A stretch of DNA of 41,828 nt from Bacteroidaceae bacterium (GCA_900770705.1 CAAGLF010000059.1:1-41828); one strand, 5' to 3'; shown: positions 16,665 to 26,346, counted from the stretch's first letter. A program made the numbers and translations. Notes: generated from the sequence alone by a model not told the origin.

Positions 16665-17264
16665 ATGAACTTTTCGGACTTTCGACTGGAGAAATGTGCA
16701 GACGGCCTGCTGCCCGTGGTGGTGCAGGACGCCGTCACCTTGCGTGTTTTGATGTTGGGATATATGAACCGGGAGGCATTCGAGCTGACGCAGACTACCG
16801 GCCGCGTCACCTTCTACAGCCGCACACGTCAGTGCCTCTGGACCAAAGGAGAGACCAGCGGGCACTATCTGCACGTAGAAGAAATGTATGTTGACTGCGA
16901 TGCCGACACACTGCTCGTCAAGGCCCGTCCCGACGGCCCTACCTGCCACCGCGGCACTCCGTCGTGCTTCGACACCCCGGGCAGCGACGGCTTCGTCCGC
17001 CACTTGTTCGAGGTGGTGCAAGGCCGCCATCAGCAAATGCCGGAGGGCTCGTACACTACCCGCCTCTTCATCAAGGGAGTCAAGGCCATTGCCCAGAAGG
17101 TGGGCGAGGAAGCCGTGGAAAGTGCCATCGAAGCCGTCGATGGCAACCGCCGGCGTTTCACCTACGAGGCGGCCGATTTGCTCTACCACCTCATTGTGCT
17201 CTGTGAACAAATGGGCGTACGTCTTGAGGATATAGAGGCGGAGTTGGAACGTAGGCATAGATAA
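16665..17264 (+). CDS. hisIE: Bifunctional PR-AMP cyclohydrolase / PR-ATP pyrophosphohydrolase (HisIE)
   Basis: The protein carries the second and third pathway steps on one chain of 199 residues. The HisI half has TFYSRTRQCLWTKGETSGHY and the metal-binding DCDADTLLVKARPDGPTCH followed by RGTPSCF. The HisE half has KGVKAIAQKVGEEAVESAIEA and EAADLLYHLIVL. The ATG at 16665 was chosen because the open frame before it (from 16533) gives a basic, non-conserved extension. It is the last his gene and is followed by a possible terminator; the minus-strand rmuC converges on it. Confidence 0.96.
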   Translation: MNFSDFRLEKCADGLLPVVVQDAVTLRVLMLGYMNREAFELTQTTGRVTFYSRTRQCLWTKGETSGHYLHVEEMYVDCDADTLLVKARPDGPTCHRGTPSCFDTPGSDGFVRHLFEVVQGRHQQMPEGSYTTRLFIKGVKAIAQKVGEEAVESAIEAVDGNRRRFTYEAADLLYHLIVLCEQMGVRLEDIEAELERRHR

Positions 17265-17296
17265 AGCCGGGACAGGAGGCGGTTCCCATCCCGGCT
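17265..17296 (+). terminator. Possible his operon terminator hairpin
   Basis: AGCCGGGA (17265-17272) pairs with TCCCGGCT (17289-17296) just after the hisIE stop. The following sequence is AT-rich (ACTATATATAATAA) rather than a T-run, so function is uncertain. A second inverted repeat (AGAAGCGGAC at 17318, complement at 17351-17360) spans the rmuC stop codon and may serve the minus strand. Confidence 0.45.
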
Positions 17297-17332
17297 ACTA
17301 TATATAATAAGGTGTGGAGAAGCGGACGGCTG

Positions 17333-18523
17333 TCAGGACTCGGCGGCGCTGTCCGCTTCTTCGTTGTCCGTCAATTCCCGCGGTATCTTCTTCTTGGGTG
17401 ACACGCCGAAAGCCCGCAGTTGTTCAAGACGTCGCACGATGTTGCCCGGTCCTGTATGCAATGCCCGTTCTGCCTCTTCGAGGGTGGTAAGGGCATTTCC
17501 CACAGTGGTTTGTGCCCGTAGCAGCTTTTCGGTAAAGACCACAAACTTGTCATAGAGCGCTTCCGCACTCTCCACAATGCGGCGGATGCCCTGTTCCTGC
17601 CGTTCGGTCTGCCAGAGTGAATGGGCTATTTCCAGCGTTAGCATTAAACTGGAGGGGTTGACGAGCAGCACCTTCTTCCTGAAGGCATATTGTGCCAGCG
17701 TGGGGTCGGCCTGGATGGCCAGCAGATAGCTGCCTTCGTTGGGCACGAACATCAGCACCTGCGAGAGCGTTCCCTCGCGGAGACGCTCGTAGTTTTTGGC
17801 CGAGAGCGTGTCGATGTGACGGCGTACCGATTGCAGGTTCTCCTGCTCTGCCTGCTTGCGTCCGGCCTCGTCGTTGGCTGTGGCATAGCGGATGTAAGCT
17901 GTGAGGGATACCTTCGCGTCGATGATGATGTGTTTGTCGCCCGGCAGGTTGACCAGTACGTCCGGCCTTTGCGTTGTGCCATTGGCCGTGAGGGTCGTGG
18001 CTTGCAGGCAGAATTCCTCCCCTTTCCGCAGACCGCTGGCCTCCAGTATGCGGGTGAGTACCTGTTCGCCCCAGTCGCCCTGCACACGCAAGTTTCCCCG
18101 GAGTGCGCGTGTCAGTTCCGCAGCGTCGTGTCCGAGGCGGTCGGTCTGTTGTGCCATCTGCGCCATCGCCTGGTCGAAGCGGGCTTGCTCTTCAGCCTGG
18201 CGGGTGCGCTGTGCTTCGACACTCCGTTCCACCCGCTGCAATTCCTCGTGCAGGGGCTTCACAAGGGTCTCGAATTGGGAGCGGCTCTCTGCCTGTAACT
18301 CGTTACGCTCTGTGCGGAGTGCTTCGGCAGCAGCCTGCTTGAATTGTGTCTCGATGTCGCGGCGAGTGCGGGCGGCATAGTCGCGCTCATTCTGTAATAG
18401 TGCGTCATAGTGTGCCTGCTGGCAGCGCAATTCCGTCTGCAGGGCATCGACCCGCCGGCGTGCGAAGAAGTAGCCTGCTGCTCCGCCTGCCAGCAAGCCC
18501 AGTAGGAGATAGAGAATGTACAT
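17333..18523 (-). CDS. rmuC: DNA recombination protein RmuC
   Basis: RmuC proteins are nuclease-fold proteins that limit inversions at repeats; their exact activity is not settled. The 396-residue product has an N-terminal membrane anchor (MYILYLLLGLLAGGAAGYFF). A long charged coiled coil follows (residues ~25-150, rich in Glu, Arg and Gln). The conserved RmuC domain comes next: LRGNLRVQGDWGEQVLTRIL, then QRPDVLVNLPGDKHIIIDAKVSL and VLMFVPNEGSYLLA. The start at 18523 begins the membrane segment; the open frame extends upstream into the next gene and was not used. The C11 protease gene ends 38 nt upstream, so the two are probably one transcript. The RmuC stop is enclosed in an inverted repeat. 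Confidence 0.93.
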   Translation of the reverse strand: MYILYLLLGLLAGGAAGYFFARRRVDALQTELRCQQAHYDALLQNERDYAARTRRDIETQFKQAAAEALRTERNELQAESRSQFETLVKPLHEELQRVERSVEAQRTRQAEEQARFDQAMAQMAQQTDRLGHDAAELTRALRGNLRVQGDWGEQVLTRILEASGLRKGEEFCLQATTLTANGTTQRPDVLVNLPGDKHIIIDAKVSLTAYIRYATANDEAGRKQAEQENLQSVRRHIDTLSAKNYERLREGTLSQVLMFVPNEGSYLLAIQADPTLAQYAFRKKVLLVNPSSLMLTLEIAHSLWQTERQEQGIRRIVESAEALYDKFVVFTEKLLRAQTTVGNALTTLEEAERALHTGPGNIVRRLEQLRAFGVSPKKKIPRELTDNEEADSAAES

Positions 18524-18561
18524 AGAGGAAATCGTGTAGGGATATGGATGGAGGTGACCTG

Positions 18562-19863
18562 CTATTTCGGATATACCTGGTCGAAGCCTGCCGCCTTGTA
18601 CCACGCCGTGTGGCAGAAGGCCTCGTTCAGATCGCCGAAAATGCAGGATTTGGCATTGTCCGTATAGACCTGTTGCGGCACGAACATAGACACACCGCAA
18701 GTATTGACAGGGTCGACCGACTGGAAAGTGTAGTATCCCGGGCCTATCCAGAAGCGTTCAGTGGCAGCGTGGTAGGGCACGGCAGCAGCCAGGGCTTGCT
18801 CGACACGTGGCAGACTCTCCTGCGGGAGCAGGCGTTGCAGTGCTGCAAGTGCGTCGTAGCAGTGCGGGCGGTAGTAATAGGTCTGAATGTATTTGTGATA
18901 GGGCTGTACGCCGGTCATATCTGGCGATGACGTCGAGGCCAGCAGCGATTGGGGCAGGGCTTCCCGAATGGCAGCAGCCAGTGCTGGCAGTGCTTCGGTG
19001 CGCACGGCGGCACAGACTATGCCATAGTCGTCGTAGTGACTGGCCAAAGCCGGGTCGCGCACGTCTTCATAGTAGGTGCGGGCTATGTCGGCCGGGTCGT
19101 TGCTGAAGTATCCGTGTTCCACTTGGTGCGTATAGTAGGCACCATAGGGGGAGATACTGATAGGACAACCAACCACATAGTCCGTCACTTCCCGCAGTGC
19201 ATATCCGGTCTCCAGCGACTGCATTAGGCAGGCATCGAAGTGTATGAAACGCAGGTGTATGCCCGTATTGGTGATGGCAGTTGCCATATCGTCTATGTCC
19301 ATCTGTGCCCCCAGAGTGTGTCCGTCGGCCGAAGTGTCCGTAGCCGGCGAGCCATCTTTTCCTACGTCTATGCCAAAACTGAAGGATCCCACCCCCTTGA
19401 TACTGCGTGTATAGTCGCGATTGGTGGAAGGCAACCAGCCGTCGGCATGGCTCCACATCACGAGACCGTATTCCAAGGCCGGTGCCAGTTTCGCAGTCAA
19501 CTGCACTACCTCCTGAAGTGTTTCAGGGTTCGTGCTGCATACGTCGCCGCCCCAGCTGTGCAATGTCCGGGGCTGCCGCTCCTTGGCTGTGAACTCCAGC
19601 AGGCGTGCCTCGCCCCCTTTGTCTACGAAAGCCAGCAGTCTGCCTCCCTCGGGGATGGCAGGAGCTCCCGCTGCGATTTCCGTAGAGTCGAGTCGCCAGA
19701 AGCCGTTTGCACCCAGGGAATTCTGCGCAACGACATAGAGCAGAACGGTGCGGCTCACCGTGTCGGGAGCCAATGGCTCTTCGGGGTCGTGGCAGCTTTG
19801 CAGACCGGTGGACAAGCATAGTATAAGCAGATAGAGGGGGAGCAGATAGAGCAGGTGGCGCAT
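18562..19863 (-). CDS. Clostripain-family (C11) cysteine protease lipoprotein
   Basis: The 433-residue protein starts with a lipoprotein signal (MRHLLYLLPLYLLILCLSTG, then LQSC), with the lipidated Cys at residue 24. The C11 catalytic His is H139 in VMWSHADGW and the catalytic Cys is C212 in FIHFDACLMQSLETGY, with the usual spacing for clostripain relatives. It is therefore probably an outer- or inner-membrane-attached protease with Arg/Lys-type specificity by analogy; the specificity is inference. A Bacteroidetes promoter lies just upstream on the minus strand, overlapping neither the GH20 gene nor its promoter. The start at 19863 fits the lipoprotein signal; the longer open frame from 19935 would run through the promoter. 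Confidence 0.9.
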   Translation of the reverse strand: MRHLLYLLPLYLLILCLSTGLQSCHDPEEPLAPDTVSRTVLLYVVAQNSLGANGFWRLDSTEIAAGAPAIPEGGRLLAFVDKGGEARLLEFTAKERQPRTLHSWGGDVCSTNPETLQEVVQLTAKLAPALEYGLVMWSHADGWLPSTNRDYTRSIKGVGSFSFGIDVGKDGSPATDTSADGHTLGAQMDIDDMATAITNTGIHLRFIHFDACLMQSLETGYALREVTDYVVGCPISISPYGAYYTHQVEHGYFSNDPADIARTYYEDVRDPALASHYDDYGIVCAAVRTEALPALAAAIREALPQSLLASTSSPDMTGVQPYHKYIQTYYYRPHCYDALAALQRLLPQESLPRVEQALAAAVPYHAATERFWIGPGYYTFQSVDPVNTCGVSMFVPQQVYTDNAKSCIFGDLNEAFCHTAWYKAAGFDQVYPK

Positions 19864-19885
19864 AGTGTAGGTTTTATTGCCGCTG

Positions 19886-19914
19886 CAAAGATAACAAATC
19901 TCGACCGTCTGCAA
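19886..19914 (-). promoter_or_regulatory. Bacteroidetes promoter for the C11 protease
   Basis: On the minus strand TATCTTTG (19886-19893) matches the -7 consensus, and TTG (19912-19914) lies 18 nt further upstream. The distance to the ATG at 19863 is about 23 nt, so the leader is very short. Confidence 0.75.
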
Positions 19915-20143
19915 GGTTTCCGGATGAGAAATCACTGCTTCCGGAGCTTCGGTTTGTCGGCTATGGAGGAGCGGAAAATCTTCTCTGTTCGCTTTGTCGG
20001 GGGATGCTGACGTGTATTTGTCGACCTGTCCTTTCAGTATGCCTCAACGCAGAAATATGACTTTTGGGAATCAAAAAGGCTGTAAAACCTTGGGGTAAAG
20101 CCGGTATTGCCTGGTTTTTGGGCGATGTTTCAATAAAATCGTG

Positions 20144-20151
20144 TATATTTG
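20144..20151 (+). promoter_or_regulatory. -7 box of the GH20 gene in the 419-nt divergent spacer
   Basis: TATATTTG matches TAnnTTTG, 132 nt before the GH20 ATG; a TTTTTG at 20115-20120 is a poor -33 candidate (23-nt spacing). The spacer 19864-20282 between the divergent C11 and GH20 genes holds these two promoters and nothing else recognisable; an open frame through it to the GH20 gene lacks conserved features. Confidence 0.6.
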
Positions 20152-20282
20152 CCCCGATTAGTGTCTTGCTGTCGTGGAAAGCGTGTCGACAGACATCATT
20201 CCTTCGGGCATTTAGGCGGACGCCCATCTATGAAAAAACCGGTTTTACCCCCTTGCCAACCTTTATTACAACCATATTTATT

Positions 20283-23200
20283 ATGAAAAACAAAATCTAT
20301 TCCTTACTGCTGCTTTTGGCGCTGGTGGTAAGTCCCGTATTCGCACAGGGCTTCATCAACCTTACGCCTAAGGCAAAGACGATGCAGACCAGTTCGGGTC
20401 AGCTGGTGTTGCCCGCGACCTTTGGTGTCAGCACCGTAGGGCTTTCAGACGCGATGAAAGCCGAAGTAGAGAAGTTCGTTGCAGACTACAATGCCGCTAC
20501 GGGAAGTTCGGCCTTGGCAGTCAATTCAGCGGACGATGCACTGGTCAAGGTGGAACTGCCCGTCACGGCTTTGGCCGAAGAGGCATACACCCTCAGCGTG
20601 ACAGCCGAAGGTGTCACCATACAAGCCTCCACAGCCACGGGCCTCTTCTACGCATTCCAGACTGTGAAAAAGATTCTTCCTCCCAATGTGATGGCCGGAG
20701 TACGCGACGAAGCGGTGACCACTTATGCCTTGCCTTTAGTGGAAATCAGCGACGAACCGCGCTTCGGCTATCGTGGTTTTATGCTCGATGTGTCCAGACA
20801 CTTCTTCGATGTGCAGGAAATCAAGCGCGTGCTCGACGTGATGTCATACTACAAGATGAACCGCTTCCACTGGCACCTGACCGACGACCACGGCTGGCGT
20901 GCGGAGATCAAGAAGTATCCGAAGCTCACCACTGTGGGCAGCATTGCGGACAACAACTACATTGTGGATATGAAGGAGGGCGGCTATTGGCAGAACAAGC
21001 CCTACGGTCCCTACTTCTATACGCAGGAAGAAATGCGCGAAGTGGTGGCCTATGCCAAGAAGCTCCACATCGAGATCATCCCCGAGGTGGATATGCCCGG
21101 CCACTTCTGTGCGGCGATGGCCTCTTATCCCGAATACAGCTGTTCCCCTAACGGCAATCATAATGTCATTTCTGCCATAGGAGGTGTGTGGGCGGACGTG
21201 ATGAACGTGGCCAATCCCGAGGCCGTGCAGTTCGCACAGGATATCCTCGCCGAGTTGATGGATATCTTCCCCTACGAGTATATCCATATCGGTGGCGACG
21301 AGTGTCCTACCACGGCTTGGGAGAGCAATGCCCTCTGCCAGGCGGAATATGCAGCCCAGGGCTACTCGAGCTACCGCCAATTGCAGAGTGAGTTTATCCG
21401 GCAGATGGGTGAATTCGTGCAGTCCAAGGGCCGCAAACTGGCCGTGTGGAACGAGTCCATCACCGCCGGTGGTGCCGACACCCAGAAGGTTGTCGACGTA
21501 GATGCCACCGTGTATTGCTGGGTAGGTGCCAATGCTGCTGCCACTAAATCGGTAGAGTTGGGCCTCCACCATATCTATACTCCCCAGTCCCCTTACTACA
21601 TCAACCGCAAGCAGAGCACCGATTCCAGCGAACCGCAGGGCGCGGGTCCTGGCAACGATAACCTTCAGGTCGTCTACCAGCATAGCATTCCCGTGCCTGC
21701 AGCGGGCAAGGAGGAACTGCTCGATGGTGTCCAGGCCACCTTCTGGTGCGAGTACGTCGGCTTCAACGACTATCTGGAATATCTGATGCTGCCGCGCCTG
21801 CTGGCTATTGCAGAGGCGGGATGGACACCGCAGGCCAACCGCACCTTCGAGGACTTCCGTCAGCGCGTAACGGCCGACAGCACCCTGTTCAACTACAACA
21901 ACTACACCTACGGCAAGCACTATATGACCGACGCTGCCGGTGAGGGTGGCACGACCGACAAGGTGATGCCTGCCGAAGGCAAGTGGTACCGCCTTGTGAC
22001 AAAGGCCAGCGCCGAGCGTGCCGACAAGTGTATCGAACTGCTTCGCGAGGGTTCGCCGCTCATCACGCAGTGGTCCGCCAAGAACGCCCAGGCCAACCGT
22101 CTGTGGACAAATGCCCAGGCAGAAGAAAGCGACGAGGCATACAACTACCAGTTCTGGGCCGTAGAGGAAGACCCCGACAACGCAGGAAAATATGCATTGG
22201 TATGTAAGGCCGTTCCCGCCGGTTCTGTCAATCCCGTTCCCACGGCGGCCGGAACGAGCGGACGTTGGGATTACGATGCCACAGCCAAACACTACAACTT
22301 CGTCTTGGCCAACAACGGCTATGGTCCGGCCGGCGACAACTATTACTACTCCCTGCAGAGCGACCAGGCCACTGGCGTATGGATGAATGCCTCGCTGGCC
22401 GGACAGGGCTATGCCGTCAATGCCTATGGTAACCCCGCCGACGGCAACGGCGGCCTGTGGACTTTCGTGCCTCAGCAGACGGCCGAAGCCGATGCCTCCC
22501 TGGCAGAGGAACTCAGCGAAGCCCGCACTGTGCTGGCCACAGCCCAGACTTATGCCGACGAAGCCGGGAAGGCCGTGGGCCTCTTTGCTGCAGACCAGGC
22601 AGAAGCGCTCGCCACTCTGCTGGCAGGAGCCGATCTGGACAATATGACCGAAAGCGAACTGGCAGCCTTCGCCACTGAATTCCACGACGCCTATGCCGCC
22701 CTGTGGAACAGCTTCGTCTATCCGGAAGTGGGTAAGACCTACAGGGTCAGCAACACCACCCCCGATTTCTTCGGCAACAAGTGGGCCGACAATGGCGTCG
22801 GCAGTCAGCTGCGCTATGTCGACAATGCTGAAGTATGGGTAGACGACGCCTGGCAAGTCACTGCTGCTGCCGAGGGCGCCGACCACACCCAGACCCTCCA
22901 GCTCCGGAACACACAGAGCGGCCGCTTCGTAGGCGCTGCCGCCACCTCGGCCGTCGGCCGCCTGGGATATGCCGTATCCACCAGCTCGGAAGCTGCCGAC
23001 CTGACGCTGGTCTACAATCCCCTCTGGGGCGACTTTCTGCTCCGTTCAGGCGAGAAGAACCTTTTCACCGTGCCGGTGGAGTCGACGTCCAACCCCGGCA
23101 CCATCTTCTGCGGCTCCACCGTTGAGGGGGCCAATGCCAACCGCAAGCAGGGCGCTGCCTGGACGCTGACTGAAGTGAATGTGCTCACCTTCGAATGTGT

Positions 23201-24323
23201 GGACGAAGAGGGGCAGCCTCTCGGCACGTACCGTTGCTCCGTGCCTGTATCCGACGGAGAAGGTGTCACTGCGGCGCTGCCCGTTATCCCCAACTTCGAG
23301 TACGTGGATATGCAGTCCGGCAAGTATGTCTACCGGCGTGTGGCCAGCCTTCTGACCGTGACGGCACGCGACCAGCGCGGCGCCATCATCGCCAGGGACG
23401 TTCGGGAAGTGGGAGTGGGAGACGAAGTCATCCTCGAAGCTCCCGAATACCCCTTCTACACCTTCGCCAGCAGTTCCCACCCCATAGGTGCGGCGTTAGA
23501 GGTGAATGCCGACCTCAATGTGGAAATGCAGTACACCACCCACGCCTACAACGGCGTGAAGCAGCTGGCCGATGCCGTAGCTGCCGTAGAGGCCGGCAAG
23601 AGCTATGTGCTCTACGACACCTCGCCTTCCAATACCGACCGCATTGGCTATCGCAACGTGAATGCCAGCAAGCAGGTATGGCGGGCCCTGACCATCGACG
23701 ACACCGACCCCCTGCACACCTGGCTGCTCGAGGAAAGTGGCGAATACCTCAGGATCAAGAACGAATGGGAGGGCCTCTATGTGCCCGCCATCACCACCGC
23801 GGCCACCCCTGTCGCCCTGGCCGCCGAGGGCGTCGACTATGCCTTCATCCTCAACGCCGACGGTGCAACCTTCAAGATCAAGTGCGTCAGCAACGGCGTC
23901 TGCTGGGACGGACTTGCCAGCGGAGCAATGGTGGGATGGAATGATCCCGGCCATCCCTACAAGGCCTTCGAGTACTATGCACAGCCTTACTTCGAGGTGC
24001 TTGTCACCGAAGTGGATACCGACGGCAATGTGCTGAGTGCCACTACCCGCCAGATGGTCAAGGCAGGTGAAACCTTCACCCTCTCGATGGGCACCCACGA
24101 GGGATACAGCTTCAAGGAGATTCAGGGCGGCGAAGGCCTTGCCTCCGTCTCCGACAACCTCGACATCAAGGTAGTCTTCCAGTCGAACTCCACCACCGGC
24201 ATCGAAGCCGTGGAGAACGCTGGTATATGCCCCGCCGTCTACGACTTGAGCGGACGCCGCGTCAATGCGCTCCGCACCGGCGGCATCTACATCGTGGACG
24301 GCCAGAAAGTCTATGTGAAGTAA
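20283..24323 (+). CDS. Large secreted beta-N-acetylhexosaminidase (GH20) with lectin-like modules and T9SS tail
   Basis: This is a 1346-residue exported enzyme that likely releases terminal GlcNAc or GalNAc from host glycans such as mucin. The signal peptide runs MKNKIYSLLLLLALVVSPVF and is cut after Ala21. A GH20b-like domain (about 25-135) precedes the catalytic barrel (about 140-520), which contains GYRGFMLDVSRHFFDV, FHWHLTDDHGW and the acid/assisting pair D339-E340 in IHIGGDECPTTAWE. The long C-terminal half has ricin-like or beta-sandwich segments (WYRLVTKASAERADKCIELL; FVYPEVGKTYRVSN) separated by a helical FIVAR-like stretch (SLAEELSEARTVLATAQTY). It ends in YDLSGRRVNALRTGGIYIVD, a short T9SS-type tail. 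The ATG at 20283 starts the signal peptide. It is transcribed from its own promoter and followed by a terminator. Confidence 0.93.
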   Translation: MKNKIYSLLLLLALVVSPVFAQGFINLTPKAKTMQTSSGQLVLPATFGVSTVGLSDAMKAEVEKFVADYNAATGSSALAVNSADDALVKVELPVTALAEEAYTLSVTAEGVTIQASTATGLFYAFQTVKKILPPNVMAGVRDEAVTTYALPLVEISDEPRFGYRGFMLDVSRHFFDVQEIKRVLDVMSYYKMNRFHWHLTDDHGWRAEIKKYPKLTTVGSIADNNYIVDMKEGGYWQNKPYGPYFYTQEEMREVVAYAKKLHIEIIPEVDMPGHFCAAMASYPEYSCSPNGNHNVISAIGGVWADVMNVANPEAVQFAQDILAELMDIFPYEYIHIGGDECPTTAWESNALCQAEYAAQGYSSYRQLQSEFIRQMGEFVQSKGRKLAVWNESITAGGADTQKVVDVDATVYCWVGANAAATKSVELGLHHIYTPQSPYYINRKQSTDSSEPQGAGPGNDNLQVVYQHSIPVPAAGKEELLDGVQATFWCEYVGFNDYLEYLMLPRLLAIAEAGWTPQANRTFEDFRQRVTADSTLFNYNNYTYGKHYMTDAAGEGGTTDKVMPAEGKWYRLVTKASAERADKCIELLREGSPLITQWSAKNAQANRLWTNAQAEESDEAYNYQFWAVEEDPDNAGKYALVCKAVPAGSVNPVPTAAGTSGRWDYDATAKHYNFVLANNGYGPAGDNYYYSLQSDQATGVWMNASLAGQGYAVNAYGNPADGNGGLWTFVPQQTAEADASLAEELSEARTVLATAQTYADEAGKAVGLFAADQAEALATLLAGADLDNMTESELAAFATEFHDAYAALWNSFVYPEVGKTYRVSNTTPDFFGNKWADNGVGSQLRYVDNAEVWVDDAWQVTAAAEGADHTQTLQLRNTQSGRFVGAAATSAVGRLGYAVSTSSEAADLTLVYNPLWGDFLLRSGEKNLFTVPVESTSNPGTIFCGSTVEGANANRKQGAAWTLTEVNVLTFECVDEEGQPLGTYRCSVPVSDGEGVTAALPVIPNFEYVDMQSGKYVYRRVASLLTVTARDQRGAIIARDVREVGVGDEVILEAPEYPFYTFASSSHPIGAALEVNADLNVEMQYTTHAYNGVKQLADAVAAVEAGKSYVLYDTSPSNTDRIGYRNVNASKQVWRALTIDDTDPLHTWLLEESGEYLRIKNEWEGLYVPAITTAATPVALAAEGVDYAFILNADGATFKIKCVSNGVCWDGLASGAMVGWNDPGHPYKAFEYYAQPYFEVLVTEVDTDGNVLSATTRQMVKAGETFTLSMGTHEGYSFKEIQGGEGLASVSDNLDIKVVFQSNSTTGIEAVENAGICPAVYDLSGRRVNALRTGGIYIVDGQKVYVK

Positions 24324-24365
24324 GCCGCACCAACCCCGCACGCCGCCTGGCGTGCCGCCGACACT

Positions 24366-24405
24366 ACAGGGTGTCCTGCCGTCACGGCGGGGCACCCTGT
24401 CTGTA
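24366..24405 (+). terminator. Terminator hairpin after the GH20 gene
   Basis: ACAGGGTG (24366-24373) pairs with CACCCTGT (24393-24400), and an inner GCCGT-C-ACGGC extends the stem. A pyrimidine-rich stretch follows without a long T-run. Confidence 0.65.
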
Positions 24406-24546
24406 TATCCCCCTTCGTCGGAGGCCGCCGCTGGGGCTGGCGGCGGACGTGCCGCACAGTGTTGCTGCGGAAAGTGAATATGAAAGCAAAAACCTCATTC
24501 CGATACGCAAAATGAAAGTATAAGAGAAAAAATAAAATACAAAATG

Positions 24547-24577
24547 TTTGCTATTCTTATTATTGTGCTTACTTTTG
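24547..24577 (+). promoter_or_regulatory. Consensus Bacteroidetes promoter of asnB
   Basis: TTTG at 24547-24550, 19 nt of spacer, then TACTTTTG at 24570-24577: an exact fit to TTTG-N19-TAnnTTTG. The predicted start site is about 25 nt before the asnB ATG. Confidence 0.85.
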
Positions 24578-24607
24578 CACCCGAATTGAGTATAACAAGC
24601 AAACATT

Positions 24608-26293
24608 ATGTGTGGAATAACAGCCATCTTCAACTGCAAGCAACAGACGCCTGAGCTGCGTCGCAAGGTACTTTCTATGAGCAAACGCCTGCGCCATCGC
24701 GGGCCCGACTGGAGTGGTATCTACCAGGGACGCACGGCCTTGCTGGCCCACGAGCGCCTCTCCATCGTCGACCCCCAGAGCGGCGGCCAGCCTCTCTTTT
24801 CGCCCGACCGTCAACAGGTGCTGGCCGTCAACGGCGAAATCTACAACCACCGCGCCATCCGCGAACACTATGCGGGCTGCTACGCTTTCCAGACGGGCTC
24901 CGACTGCGAGGTCATCCTGGCCCTCTACCGCGACCGCGGCACGCAGTTTCTCGAGGAGCTCAACGGCATCTATGCCTTTGCCCTCTACGACGCTGCGGCC
25001 GACGACTTCCTCATTGCCCGCGACCCCATCGGCGTCATACCGTTATATATAGGCTACGGCAGCGAGGGGGAAGTCCTCGTGGCCAGCGAGCTCAAGGCCC
25101 TTGAGGGCGAGTGTGAGCGCTACGAGCCCTTCCCGCCCGGCCACTACTATCGCGGCAGCGAGGGCCGCTTCGTGCGCTGGTACCGCCGGCCGTGGATGGA
25201 CAGCGTGCCCCGGCTGCCCGAGGACGTCGCGCCCGAAGCCGCCGCAGCGCAGGCACGCAGCAGTCTGCGCGAGGCACTCTCCGCCGCCGTCAGGCGCCAG
25301 CTGATGAGTGACGTGCCCTACGGCGTGCTCCTGTCGGGCGGTCTCGACAGCTCCGTCATCTCTGCAGTCAGCCGTCTCTACGCCGAACGCCGCATTGAGA
25401 CCGACAGCAGCCAGCAGGCCTGGTGGCCCCGCCTCCACTCCTTTGCCGTAGGGCTCAAGGGTGCCCCCGACCTGGCCAAGGCCCGCGAGGTGGCCCGGCA
25501 CATCGGCACCGTGCACCACGAAATCAACTACACCATTGAAGAGGGACTCGACGCCCTGCGCGACGTCATCTACTACATAGAGACCTACGACGTCACCACC
25601 GTGCGCGCCAGTACCCCGATGTACCTCCTGGCCCGCGTCATCAAGTCGATGGGTATCAAGATGGTGCTCTCGGGCGAAGGCGCCGACGAGGTATTCGGTG
25701 GCTATCTCTACTTCCACAAGGCACCCACTCCCGAGGCCTTCCACGAGGAGACCGTGCGCAAGCTCTCCAAGCTCCATCTCTACGACTGCCTGCGTGCCAA
25801 CAAGAGTCTCTCCGCCTGGGGCGTAGAAGGCCGCGTGCCCTTCCTCGACAAGGAGTTTCTCGACGTGGCCATGTCCCTCGACCCCCGCCTGAAGATGTGC
25901 CCCGGACGCACCATCGAGAAGAAAATCGTGCGCGAAGCCTTTGCCGACCTCCTGCCCGAGTCCGTGGTATGGCGGCAGAAAGAGCAGTTCAGCGACGGCG
26001 TGGGATACTCCTGGATAGACACCCTGAAGGCCGTCACCGCACAGGCCGTCACCGACGAGCAGATGGCCCGTGCCGCCGAACGCTTCCCCATCCATACCCC
26101 GATGAACAAGGAGGAATACTACTACCGCTCCATCTTCGAAGAGTATTTCCCCTCCGAGAGCGCCGCCCGCAGCGTGCCCAGCGTGCCCAGTGTGGCCTGC
26201 TCCACGGCCGAAGCCCTGGAGTGGGATGCCGCCTTCAAGCACCTCAACGACCCCAGCGGCCGTGCCGTGGCCGACGTACACGAAGGGGCATAG
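24608..26293 (+). CDS. asnB: Asparagine synthetase B, glutamine-hydrolysing
   Basis: AsnB makes asparagine from aspartate, ATP and glutamine. The start MCGITAIFNCKQQ leaves Cys2 as the glutaminase nucleophile after removal of Met. The N-terminal half also has RGPDWSGIY and NGEIYNHRAIREHY. The synthetase half has the ATP-pyrophosphatase loop LLSGGLDSSVISA (around residue 243), then VLSGEGADEVFGGYLYFHKA and AWGVEGRVPFLDKEFLDVAM. The 561-residue length agrees with E. coli-type AsnB. It is monocistronic, with a consensus promoter and a terminator that lies beyond a 22-nt repeat array. The last ~40 residues are a variable Ser/Ala-rich tail. Confidence 0.97.
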   Translation: MCGITAIFNCKQQTPELRRKVLSMSKRLRHRGPDWSGIYQGRTALLAHERLSIVDPQSGGQPLFSPDRQQVLAVNGEIYNHRAIREHYAGCYAFQTGSDCEVILALYRDRGTQFLEELNGIYAFALYDAAADDFLIARDPIGVIPLYIGYGSEGEVLVASELKALEGECERYEPFPPGHYYRGSEGRFVRWYRRPWMDSVPRLPEDVAPEAAAAQARSSLREALSAAVRRQLMSDVPYGVLLSGGLDSSVISAVSRLYAERRIETDSSQQAWWPRLHSFAVGLKGAPDLAKAREVARHIGTVHHEINYTIEEGLDALRDVIYYIETYDVTTVRASTPMYLLARVIKSMGIKMVLSGEGADEVFGGYLYFHKAPTPEAFHEETVRKLSKLHLYDCLRANKSLSAWGVEGRVPFLDKEFLDVAMSLDPRLKMCPGRTIEKKIVREAFADLLPESVVWRQKEQFSDGVGYSWIDTLKAVTAQAVTDEQMARAAERFPIHTPMNKEEYYYRSIFEEYFPSESAARSVPSVPSVACSTAEALEWDAAFKHLNDPSGRAVADVHEGA

Positions 26294-26346
26294 ACCGCCC
26301 CGGCCAACGCGGCAGTCGGCATACGTCGGTGTCCGCTGCCCGGAAG

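Noticed and set aside
17318..17360. Inverted repeat around the rmuC stop as a definite terminator
   Set aside because: The 10-bp arms are perfect, but the stem encloses the stop codon and there is no T-run on the minus strand, so it was only mentioned as a possibility.
18524..18700. N-terminal extension of RmuC
   Set aside because: It overlaps the C11 protease coding sequence and has no family similarity; the membrane anchor starts at 18523.
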